Shown one piece after another: positions 52,826-64,000 of a stretch of DNA of 64,000 nt. Positions within the stretch are counted from its first letter, which is position 1. Each line of letters begins with the position of its first letter. Origin of the DNA: Steromphala cineraria (Eukaryota > Mollusca > Gastropoda > Trochida > Trochidae); contig OU744723.1 in the NCBI GenBank assembly GCA_916613615.1, positions 68,901,226 through 68,965,225 of the forward strand. The letters run 5' to 3'. The position numbers and the translations under genes were made by a program. The notes beneath the pieces are model-generated. The model ran no database searches and was not told where the DNA came from. It worked only from the letters and a program-made list of their open reading frames with translations.

Positions 52826-55800
52826 TCACTTAAATTTATACACATTCACTGCTTTATACTGATTTACAACATACAGATTGTCTCCGTCAACACACAGACC
52901 ATAAGGATATTCTACACCATCTGCTGCTGTGAGGATGTCTCCTATAAATTCTCCTCTGCTACTGAGATGGACAACTCTGTGTGTCTCTCTGTCAGCTACA
53001 AGAATATCTCCACTACTGGTGGATGTGATTCCTAGTGGTCCTCTCAGTTCTCTGTCTCCAGTAGGTGTGTACATCCACTCCACATGTCCAGTCTGTGTCA
53101 GACAGATGACAGACTGCAGACCAAAGTCTGACACCAGGATAGAGACCTTGTCTGGTCACATGGATGAAGGAAGGATACATGAGCTGCCTGTGAGGTTTTG
53201 TTAGTGTCTGCAGTGATCTCATCACCCGTCCTTCCATGTCCATGATATCTACAGAGGGAGGAGAGTCAGAACTGCCAACTAATGTGGACTGATCCAGTAC
53301 ATCCAGACCCCAATACTTCTTGTCAGTTGATATTGTAGAGTGAAGTTCCAGGTCAGGGTTAACATTGACTGTTACAATCTGTCTAGAGGATGGAACAGAC
53401 ACAGCCACCTTGTTGTCATCCAGTACAGCTATACTCCGCGGATAGTTATCTAACACTAGAATGCTGCATTGATGTTTACCATTAAGTGTGTAGATTGATT
53501 TGATTCTCTTTCCATTATTATCACTTACTACAGTTATTTTCCTGTTTCCAACATTCAACACAGCTACATCAATTAAGTTAGTGTCACCCTGATATAATTT
53601 AGTATCAACAACCCTGTGTAGTACAGGTCCAGCTGTCAGATCAACATCCATCTTCTCCACCTTCACATCCATCTTATCAATTTCTGCTTTCAGTTGTTCA
53701 AGATCTTTTATAAAGCTGAAGGTAGCTACATCTCTCCTGTCCTCTGTCTGTGTCTCTGTGACGTCAGATACAGCTCCTGATCCAGATGACAGATACATCT
53801 CAAACAGCTGCGCCTCATCCTCCAACTCCAGGGCCTGCTGGATGAACTGAGACTGCTGCTGGTACGTCTGTAAATCCATCTGCTTCGTTTTGACATTTGA
53901 CCTTAGTTGACCTGTCTGTTCACCTGAATGGTCCTCCAATTTCTTCATCAGCTGATCTTTCCTTTTCTGAAGATGTTCCATGATGCTTATAAATGATTTC
54001 TCTATTTCAGATTTTACCATCAACTTGTGGTCAGCCCCCTTCTCAATGTCCTCCTCATAACACTCGATCTTAGTGTTACATTCCTCCATTTGTATCTGAA
54101 GTTTCTTCTGACGTTCCTGTAGTTGACCTTTGACCTCTGGCAACATGGCCTGGATGGTGACGACATCTTCACACTTCCTGTGACTGATACTGCAACAAAC
54201 TGTACATAATGGTTTCTTGCAGTCATTGCAAAATAGTTTCATTGTTTTGTCATGTTCTCTACAGATAAACTTTCTTTTGATCTTCAGACCTTGGGATGCT
54301 TCTGTCAAGTTGTTGACAATGTGTTTACGAGAGTACGGCATTTTCCTGTGCATCTTGAGACAGTCGTCACAGAAACCTGCTTCACACTCAGAACACCAAT
54401 GTGTAGCTGGAGTTGTCTCCCCTTCTTCTTTGCAGGAAGAACATGTGACTGCCTCTGTTAACAAAACAATATAGGGCTTATTCATATGTACACTGTGGGT
54501 TTCATTGATGCACAAATTTGGAAATATAACACACTTGTTATGTCAATAAAAGAAATTTTGTACATATTTTGTTTGTGTTTGTGTACTAATTGTGTGAGTG
54601 AGTTCGGTTTATTGTGTTTTTATGTACGAATTCAATAATGTTGGTAATCTTCACATGCATATCATATATCCTTTAAATCTTCTGTTCTGAATCTAACAAT
54701 TTTCCAAGGATTTTTGGTTTACATAGAACTCCTTTGATCAGAGTATTTTTTACAACAGTCACACATTTTTTCACAGTCGTTTTTGTCTATATACAGTAGA
54801 ACTCGGATATAACAAACTCCAAGGGACCAAAGAATTTGGTTCGCTATATCCAGTGTTCGCTATACGCATATAATTTTAATGATATTATATAGGGACAGGA
54901 TTTGAAAATTTGTTCACTATAGCCGAGTGTTCGCTATATCCGTGTTCGCTATATCCGTGTTCTACTATATTATTTAAAGAATACCCATTTTTGATTAGTG
55001 AATGCTTTGCATTTATTGTGTCTTAAGGTACAATGTTAATATTGTTATTACCTTTCAAAGATGACAGACCATTAAGGATATTTTGTTACAAAGTCTGTAT
55101 TGCCTATGTAATGTTCAACGATTATCTGATTATCATTAGCGGTCTAGAAACATTAAATCTTCGAACTAATACGTTGTAGGGAGCCCATGAATCCAGTTAG
55201 AAGCAGTAGAGTTTGTTCATACATATTTCATTCATTAATTTACCAATTGAGTAAATGAGTGAGTTTTATTGTATTTTCACGCACTAATTTTATATTGTTG
55301 ATAATTTTTAAAATGCAAATGATTCATCCCATTAACTGATATTTTTCTCCTTTTAACCAATCTTACAATACTGACTCTTTTCTAAGGTTACTCAAAGAAT
55401 TAAAAGATAATTTAAAAATTATTTGTGATATTATTGAGTTTACCATGAAAATATCTTTATTGGTTTTAGTTTAGGATAGTTTAAATGTTGACAAAGTCTT
55501 TGTTATATCAAATGATTATTTTATTATCATTAGTGATCTAGAAACATTCTATCTTCAAAATTATTACCTTGTAGGGAGTCCATGAGTCCAGTTAGAAGCA
55601 GTCCTGGTTTCAGCTGCCCCGCCCACTCTTCTACAGGTCTGTCAGGGTGAGGCACTGGAGTCTCTTGTCTACACGTGGGACAGGGGATGGACTTGTGTGT
55701 CACAGCTTCTTCTTTGGTCTGCAGATATTTCTCCAGACAGTTCTTACAGAAGGAGTGTTGACATGCGAGTGTAACTGGCTGCTGAAACACTTCAAAGCAG

Positions 55801-55847
55801 ACACTGCAAGTCAGGTGGGTGTCCTTTAACTTGCCTGCTGTCGCCAT
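52826..55847 (-). pseudogene. TRIM-NHL protein, copy 3, one-base frameshift in the propeller
   Basis: Exon 1 is 55847-55568 and exon 2 is 54454-52826, with the same donor, acceptor and phase-1 GAG codon as copies 1 and 2. RING, B-boxes and coiled coil are intact. At about 53145 an extra A (plus-strand AGAGACCTTG against AGAGCCTTG in copies 1 and 2) shifts the frame. The product would be about 573 residues with an unrelated 30-residue end, losing roughly the last 90 residues (the final propeller blades). Beyond the shift, the remaining frame to the stop at 52826 is still open and well conserved, so the lesion is recent or is a sequencing error. Without the extra base the protein would have 635 residues. 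Confidence 0.85.
54794..54967. mobile_element. pogo/Tigger-like MITE in the TRIM copy 3 intron
   Basis: 174 bp, same position and ends as 3293-3466, TA flanks at 54792-54793 and 54968-54969. The last base before TA has changed from G to A. Confidence 0.88.
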
Positions 55848-58800
55848 TGCTGATCTGAAATAAACAGTCAACAGTTTCAAATAGGTCAAAGTATAACAAG
55901 AAGACAGAATGGGGTCAGATTTCATGATCAATATTCTAACTCCAATTTTTAAAAAAGCATTTCCCAATGACAATCTGATATAGATTTCACCAAATTAAAA
56001 ATTATTACTACATACTGCCTACATCTCATAACATTAGGAAATCCAGTCATTCATGTCGATCTCTAATCTTGACTAGTAAATCAATCCACTTCGCTCCAAC
56101 TGAACTTGTATGTGAACAAAAACCAAATTCAAATTATTACTACATACTGCCTCCATTTCATAACATTAGGAAATCCAGTCATGCATGTCGATCTCTAATC
56201 TTGACTGGTATAACAATCCACCGCTCCGACTGAACTTGTATGTCTGTCATGGTCTCCTTGTCTATTATAACTGGCAACATACTTCTCATAAAGCTGTTAT
56301 GTCCCTCTTGTAATATATCGTCATCAATTTCCTCTTCGCTCATTATAACCATCACTTATCATAATAAACTACTAGCGAGACAACTGGTAAATGAGGTCAG
56401 ATATAACAAAGCATTGCCATACATTTACATCATAGGAACTTATAAGTTGTAAACGACAAGAAAACCATATCAAAACAACACACCTTGCAATGTATGAGCT
56501 ACACTGGTAGCATGTGTATATTTTGTTTAAACAATTTACAACAGACAATGTTTAGATTTACAAAACCATCTTTAAAGAATGTTAAAACCTCACCATATCA
56601 AACGATGATTTTGCCAAAAGTAATCCTCCCCTTGCTCGTGATATGACGTGACTACCTGACATTTAAGATAAGTGAGAGTCACGTGGTCACATGACAGTTT
56701 ATCTCTTCTTGATAGGGTATATCACAGCATTGTTTGTCGACAAGATGTACCATATCTCACACTATGAACTTATTATTTAAAATGTCAACATCAAAATCTA
56801 TATTTTAAAAGGAGTCAATGCTTAACTGAGAAATAATGAAATATTCTATTCACTTTGCTTCTTTTAGGAATCACAATTTTTAAAAAGCTAGGATGTAAAA
56901 TACATGACAAAAATATTTTGATGAGATCAATCAATTTCATGGTCAACCTTATAACTAGGAAGAATGTTTCTCACGGATTAAGGTATCTCACGCAAAAAGG
57001 AAAATGTGTTACCATTATCAAGACAATCATTTTCATTCACAACAAGGATTGTTTATGGAGACAATTCTACTTATGCATATCAATTTCATGAATTAGATAT
57101 TCTAAATATGTTTACACTGATATGGCCAAATGCAGTTTTGCTTTGTGCATGATATAGATGTTGTTTACATGAAAAATAAAAAAATTTACTCTCAGAAACA
57201 AAGATATTTTACTACTTTATATTCATTGAGGAATATTTTTAATTATTGAATGTTAAAAATGTCATTCTAAAATTGTAATGATGTCAATGGTAGTCAACTA
57301 AATAAGTACTTTACTATGAAGTGAATGAAATATCACAATCACAAAAGTTGAAAATCAGATTCTTTATTTTAGATGTACCCTTTAACAAAAATTCTAATGT
57401 CTTTGACAATCCTCTTACATCTGAGTTTATAATAAATTTTTCAGAAAGTTTCATTATTTGATTTTCAATGTTTGTAATGATGTCTATGGAAATCAACACA
57501 AATAAATATTTCAATAATTCAAATTCAAACTCTCTATTCTGTAAATGTATAAGTTATGTCTTTGTCAGGCATCTTACACCTGATTTTATAATGATAGGGA
57601 ATAGAAATGTCAATACATTTTTGAAGTTCCCATATTAGATCCAACCTTAATATGATATAAAATTTTACATTTAAGAAATGCTTCCCAATATTTTAAATAT
57701 TTCCGGAAATTGAAGATTTACATGCTCACTTTGTGTTTGATATAGAAGTAATCTTCTCTGTTACTGCAGTCTGCATCAATGCTGAGTTCGTTCATACGAA
57801 ACATAAGAAAACGGAATGTTAAGATCAGGTATAAAGATACTTACTTACCAGTAATAAAAGTACATTTCTCAATAATTTATTAAACTATTTCTGTTTCAGG
57901 ACCAACTGAAAGTATTTTTGCTATGATTGTGTATAAGAAGAGGAATGTTGAGTACTTGAAAGACTGCAATCATTTCTTCATCGATGAGGGGTCAATTATG
58001 TTGATGTATACATATAAAATATGACTACTTTACTTGAAAGCAAATGATTAAATGGATTATATTGTTTTGGAAACAAGTTATGCCAGTGATATTAAGGTTA
58101 GTATTTCTACTTTCTAAAACGTTATAAGTCACTAATGTTTCCTCACTTTGTGTCACATGTGTTGTATTTCATAATATGTTAAACGATTACCTACAGGAGA
58201 TATCACAATTTACAGAACCGCATAGTCAGTGTTATCTAAGCATAACACCTTAATTAAAGGGGCCGTAACACTTTTTTTGATAATTTTATATTTGAAAATT
58301 CTCACTGACAATTGTAAGTTAATGTTGAATGCATGATTTTGACAGTGTAAATAATCTCATTACACATGTCAATCATCCATAGTCAGAGGACATAGTATGA
58401 AGATTCCCATAAAATCCATTGTCGGTCATTTTGTGTGAACACCTTTAATTCATTTTGTGTAAGAAAAAGGAATATTATGGCTTAACTTTACATTATATAT
58501 TTGAACTATTACTGCTTTATTTAGTTTAAATACATTGTCTTTTAAATGAAAGAGAGCTCTATGCCTTTGGGTCGGCACTTGAGTATTGCACTGACCGTCC
58601 AAACGAAACCTAAATAACAGGCATTTTCACTTATATATACTAGCATCACTTAATGCATACAGCTGTAAATATGTATTATAGGGGCAGTAGAACGTTTTAG
58701 GGGGAAGGGAAGATGATGTCTCGAAAATGAAAATAAATGGTTCCATTTGAAAAACGATGTATTTTTAACTAAATAAAGTAGTAATAAATCAAATACATAT

Positions 58801-58924
58801 ATATATTTTTTAACTTTTAGAAATCTCTATCATACAATGCAATTTAATTAGTTCATTTCATGATTTGCATAACAGTATGAACCCATAGACAGTTTGAAAA
58901 TAAAGGTAATCAGATTGTACAGGA
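55848..58924. repeat. Upstream region of TRIM copy 3
   Basis: Counterpart of 43792-46829; no gene recognised. The CRE/E-box cluster is at about 56640-56700. Confidence 0.7.
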
Positions 58925-59755
58925 TTGATGTATAATGATACGAAACAAGGATAATGTTAAAGGGATACAGATAGGGAATACAGAAAATCTTCTATCACAA
59001 TATGCTGATGACACTTCACTTGTTTTAGATGGCACTGAAAAATGCTTTCAGGCCACTTTAGAAACGCTAGGCATATATGCCTTTTCCTCAGGCTAAAAAA
59101 TAAATGTCAAAAAAACACAAGTAATAAGGATATTGAAAACAATTCGAAAAGAAAATTTGCAGATATTGGAATTTAGATTTTATACAGAATTTGAAAATCT
59201 GATTCTTAATTTTGTTTCATCTGATAGAACATAATGATTGTTCAATTCTCTTCCGCTTGGCCATTTTAGATTAGAAAACATTTCTCTAAGACAAAACAGT
59301 TCATTGCTCGATAGGAACAAGATAATAACTCAGCCAATCAACAATCGCATGTCATAAAGGGGTATTCCCCGGTCTCAATGACCGCACCTCGCTTGACCGG
59401 CGCCCAGTCCGTATCATGTGACCTTTGTCAATTACATAACTGCTGGTCGGTATTTCCCTTTAAGTATAATATATACAAAATGAAACAAATGGATAGATTA
59501 CCAAACCTAAATCAAATAAAAGAAGACATCAAGAAAAGTTATCTGGTAGACCGCTATAGCTAATATTCAAATGTATGAAGATTTTATAAAATTCTGGTTT
59601 ATATTTTATAATCTATTTGAATACTTTTTGTCACCTTTTCTTGATAAATCAAATATATCATGTAAAGTTACGTCATGCGATTCCTTTTTCTTACACAAAA
59701 TTAATAAAATGTGTGCGCAAAAAACTGGGCTTAACGTTAATCTTCACAATTAGTT
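58925..59755 (+). pseudogene. LINE relic (RT with YADD), unit 3
   Basis: Contains LLSQYADDTSLVLDG and KINVKKT, with a stop just before the latter. Downstream frames at 59378-59563 and 59571-59753 match the unit 2 relic. Inactive. Confidence 0.75.
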
Positions 59756-60690
59756 CTCTGACTATGGATGATTTGTTTGTGTTATGAGATTTTTAGCACT
59801 ATCAAAATGATGCAATTATCCTCAACATATAATTATCTATGTTAAAATAAAAATATACAATTTTCACAATAAGTCCTACTGTTCGCAAATTGTATGGCTC
59901 AAAGACCATTCCAAAAAGACTCCATCAATACCTCCCAATAACTGATCACACTGCAGATTTAAGGTGAAGACTGAACCCGCTGTCAGGTAAAGATGGTTGT
60001 ATGTTTTCGTTACACATCAATCGTTTTTTATTGGTAAATCAAAATGATTACCTAATGTGGTAAAGCTTCTTTCATTCATTCATTTATACTTATAAAAAGA
60101 TCATGTGCAATCTGGATGTCCTTCTCAGATGCGAAATGTGCTTTTAACTAGCAGTGGTAAATGGCATTTATAAGCTAATTGAATATACACACAAAGCAAT
60201 CTTTCAATAGAACAAAGGTTAATTATTGTTTTTATAACAACCTCATTTTTGATATCCATCAGATTTACGGTTTAAAGGAATACATGGATTCTAGTTTATG
60301 TAAAACATACATTTTGGAAATGTTCGGAATAGAATGCTTAATAAAACAAGTGTAAGCAATTTGAAGTTGTTAAGTTAATGGGCCTAAGTAGATGTGAGCT
60401 AAAATTTCAACGTCTGTTATAACATTATGGTCATGGTAACATTGAAACGGTGGTCAAGTGTAGTAGGATTATTAATTTATAGTTGCCTCAAATGCAGCGA
60501 GTAGTCTTTTTGCTAGTTTTGTAACATTTTAGTGAGCTGTGCTCCCATAAATTTGTTAAACTTCTCAATTAGTAGATTGAGCACGTATCGGTAAAGTTAT
60601 CAATCAGTTATCAAACTATTTCAAACCATTTTATATTCAAACTCAGCTCATTTTCCTTGATATCAACCAACACTGTAGATCTTGTAGTAA
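59756..60690. repeat. Array spacer of unit 3
   Basis: Counterpart of 48223-49135. No gene. Confidence 0.7.
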
Positions 60691-60694
60691 TTAA

Positions 60695-63278
60695 CCTATC
60701 GCCACCTGTCAATCAAATTTACTTTCCGACCAATCATAGAGCGTTATATATTCACTGCGTCATTGGCCTCGTTGCCGACGCTATATTGTCCGTCAAACAA
60801 TGAAACGTGTTTTACTTCCTTGTTTGATTTCCTCTGCACCCTAATTCAGGATATGCCTTATGAACTCGAAAAGTGTGAAGCTGGTTTCTTGAGTACCGTC
60901 TTGACACGCAGACAAATATTATAACATGTGTCTTCGGAAGAGTTTGCATCACATAGTGCAAATAGACGTTGAAACGGGAAAATTTGAAGCGGTGACGGAC
61001 CAGGAATTAATTTCCTATTATTATACAACATAAACATCTGAATAAAATATGAACAAAATATTGTAAGTATTTATAATTGTTGCTGTTAATTAATTTTGGG
61101 GCATTTTGTAGATTTATTTCCCCCTCTCTTATTTCGTGGTTTGAATGCATTGCAAGCATAAACAACTATAAAAGACGTATTACCTAACTGATTTCAAGCA
61201 ACTTCATTTATCATATGGCATTTGTTTTAACATTTGCCCCGATACACATGAAAGTATCGCTAAAAAAATAATATAAAATGATTGAATATGTCAATGATTC
61301 TTATGAATTATGTCATACAAAATTCACATTTACAAATGCTAATTTTTTATAACTTTTTATCAAGGATTTATATGAAATTTTTCAAATAGAAAATTAATCT
61401 GAATGCAACAATAAAGAACATTAAGAAAAAAACAAACATTTTGTACTCATCATAATAATATTACTTTCTATAGTTTGATATTATTTTTTTTACATTTATG
61501 TTGTTTGTAACAAATGGACAAACAGTTTGAATATATAATAACAAATCATGTCAACTCTTATGATATTATCATATTAGAAAGTATCATAGATATATATGCT
61601 AATTAATATTTTTGATAATATATCCATATACTATTTATTAATAATTTAACAAGACCTCAATTGTTTGTCAAGTTATTCACTTGAAATAAAATAAATGTTT
61701 AACCATTATAATGCTTATTATTCAATAAGTGTTCAAATATGTTGAAAGTGTTTAAAGTTCCACAACTAATATAAATAAAATTGCCTTGAAACAATATTCA
61801 AGTCAATACTGATGCTGACCATTGACATTTATAACTCTTAGAATTTGCAAACACAGCTAATCCCTCTCATTGACAAGTGTTCATGTTTTCTAGGAGAAAA
61901 ATCAATTATAAATTTGAAATTTTTGGATATTATTGGGGATAGTATTGGCATTCTTACAATTGTTTTAGAAAGGTAGAGCCATGGGCCATTTTGCACAATT
62001 GATAAAAAAACTGGACCATTAAAATGTTGAGGCTTACTATTGATATATGGGAAATGGCCAATTTGATATGCAGAAAAATTATTAAAAGCCTGAAAATGGG
62101 TCATTGTAAAATCTGTCTTTCCCAATGCCTGATCATTCTTTTAGAAAAATGTGAATTAACTAATATCTTTTGACAAAGTAGTTCTACTTTTAGAGCAATT
62201 TTGATTTTAACTTTATGATTTATAGCTTACAAAGATAAAATATACTCCCTTACCAATTTCCAATAATTTTGACATCTGATCTCAATTCTTGGCATATCCA
62301 TGATCTTAAGTGAATAATTGATAAAAAGTCGATATAAATGTAAATATTTGAGTTTAAAAAATGAAAATAAATTGTAAATAAAATTAAAGGAAGATTCAAA
62401 ACTGAACATTGTAAGAGGTATTTCCTTTAATTTAAATTCATTTAAGGATAAGAAGAAAAGAAAAGTGTATAAAGTATTTACACCAGTCCATAGCAATGGC
62501 AATAATGAAATATGAAAGACAATACTTTTAGTTATCTTGTTACTGAATAACATTATCATGAAAGGTCCCTTCGTGTACCTAAAGTTATTAGCTGTTTGGT
62601 CGATATAAACTATTTCTGAATAAATGGTAATTGGTATACATTGGCTATAATTTATACACTATGGATTTTGACAATTTCCTAACAATATATATATTTTATC
62701 TTTTTCAAAACACAAAATGTACTGTTGATATATATTCGAAGCAAAAATTCACAGGAACCCACGATTTGCCAACATTTTATTTACGAAAGGGCAAAGGGGT
62801 TACTGTGATCTCTACTGTACTGTTTGTTTTGTTTGTTATTTTTCACAGGAGAAATCTCAGGGACTTGGGACCTATATATTTTAGATTAATTTACGAAAGG
62901 GCAAAGGTACACCAAAACAAACAAATGAGTAGTTCTATATTTATATGTTCAGAAATTACCTATTTCCTGATAAATCTGTTCGATTTCCTATGTCCGTCAT
63001 ACCACATAAGCGGTACTTCCGCATTCGTTTTCTAGTGCACATGTAATAAATATTCGTCAATTGTGTTTGGAATTTGTTGAAATTAGGATAATAAACAGTA
63101 CAGAAACATTATCAATTGATCGTTTCGTTTAACATTACAAAATAAGGCAGTTATTACACACGGAATATCAATGTCCGTAACGCTCACGTCAATGACAACG
63201 TGCGTTTGTTTGTCGGACATAACATGAGTGACCTCCCTTGATTTCAAGGGGCGTGGTTATCTCTCGTCTGGCGATAGG
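60695..63278. mobile_element. piggyBac-like non-autonomous element, 2.58 kb
   Basis: Flanked by TTAA on both sides (60691-60694 and 63279-63282). Ends are CCTATCGCCA and, inverted, TGGCGATAGG. A subterminal inverted match (TGTCCGTCAAACAA against TGTCCGACAAACAA) lies about 90-100 bp inside. The unoccupied site AGTAATTAATACTTG is preserved in unit 2 near 49125. TTAA targeting and a CCT terminus fit the piggyBac superfamily. The interior is very AT-rich; its ORFs (up to 134 codons, 61838-63035) show no transposase motif. Other TTAA-targeting superfamilies are not excluded. Confidence 0.82.
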
Positions 63279-63300
63279 TTAATTAATACTTGTTTTGAAC

Positions 63301-64000
63301 GTCTTTTCTGTGGATATAATCTTTTTATATTTTACATCTGAGAATATCAGGTGTTTGGTTTGACCGTTCAAACGGTAAGAACTTGTAGGAGATATGTATT
63401 TTGAATGGAGACCTTTAAGGGCACATAGAATCATATGTCAGACCATAAACATGATTAAATGACATTATCGAAAAATGCACGACGTTTAAACTTTCATGTA
63501 AGATTAGGCTGGATTCCAACCTTAGACCTTTTGCTTTTTAAACTGATAACGTAACCTCTGTACCAATAGCGTAACCTCTGTACCAGTAACGACTACGTTA
63601 AAATAGTGCATGGATTCTTCTATTTGTATTCACACTTATGGGATAAAAAGGGCGAGAGAAGGACATATCTATTATTTGTAACAAATACAAAAACTTATAT
63701 TGTAAATGTTGATAGTTGACGGTTTACAAGTCTGAGAAAACACTACTCTTCAGTGTTTTAGTCTAAGAAAATTTTAAAATGTTTTGTAGTTATTTCTTTG
63801 CGTAGAAGACCTCGGAGGCGTGTTTTCATTCACAGAACTAACTTACATTTCCTGGTAAATAACATATGTAAAAAAGGCTATGATAAGTGTGTTGATTGAA
63901 AATGATGTGCCATATTCTATGTCATGATGATTTAATTCAAATAGTTTTTAAGACTGTATGTGAAAAATATTAAACCATGATTTTGCGATCTATATGGAAA
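63301..64000. repeat. Start of a fourth array unit, running off the window
   Basis: 63338 onward repeats 37943-38376 and then 40028-40150 nearly base for base, without the Helentron-like insertion. In units 1-3 this block is followed by the 3' end of a TRIM gene on the minus strand. Confidence 0.85.

Larger units (their letters stand above)
49158..63300. repeat. Unit 3 of the segmental-duplication array (about 14.2 kb)
   Basis: Same marker order as unit 2. Longer because it contains the piggyBac-like element (60695-63278) and extra sequence at 50.1-51.4 kb; it lacks the Helentron-like element and the 550-bp insert. Confidence 0.85.

Noticed and set aside
61838..63035. Three ORFs of 95-134 codons inside the TTAA element as a transposase
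   Set aside because: No recognisable catalytic motifs, AT-driven composition, and two are on the opposite strand to the third.

Overview
The window is eukaryotic nuclear DNA. It is AT-rich, has split genes with GT-AG introns, and carries dense SINEs, LINE relics, MITEs and tandem repeats. I infer a lophotrochozoan, most likely a bivalve mollusc. The main reason is one element with the layout of the bivalve 'pearl'/Helentron-type families: subterminal inverted repeats, a tandem core of about 146 bp and an ACGG microsatellite. An expanded TRIM-NHL family fits too. No species is claimed.

Layout. A tRNA-derived SINE at the left edge precedes TRIM copy 1 (minus strand, 1323-4344). A gene-free stretch (4.3-13.2 kb) follows, with SINEs, a MITE and a long palindrome. 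From 13.2 to 28.7 kb two conserved single-copy genes lie on the minus strand, each as a fragment: the 3' half of KIF23/MKLP1 (nine exons, 13204-23146) and the 5' part of SMU1 (four exons, 24780-28723). The SMU1 WD40 exons and the KIF23 motor exons are absent, and a TIR element sits in the 1.6 kb between the two fragments. Every KIF23 intron from 18.7 to 23.1 kb carries a tandem repeat close to a splice site; one 36-bp array repeats the exon end together with its splice donor. Non-LTR retrotransposon remains occupy 29-32.7 kb.

From about 33 kb to the right edge the DNA is a segmental-duplication array. It comprises a diverged unit (33.2-35.4 kb), a 'ghost' unit whose TRIM gene is deleted (36.0-37.9 kb), unit 2 (37.9-49.2 kb, TRIM copy 2, intact), unit 3 (49.2-63.3 kb, TRIM copy 3, frameshifted), and the first 0.7 kb of a fourth unit running off the window. 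Mobile elements present in one copy and cleanly absent from another (a pogo-like MITE, a piggyBac-like element, a Helentron-like element) date the duplications relative to each other.

The TRIM genes share one design: a short RING exon, a phase-1 intron, then one long exon encoding two B-boxes, a coiled coil and an NHL-type beta-propeller. They are probably E3 ubiquitin ligases. KIF23 (central spindle, cytokinesis) and SMU1 (spliceosome) are housekeeping genes with no evident functional link to the TRIM array.
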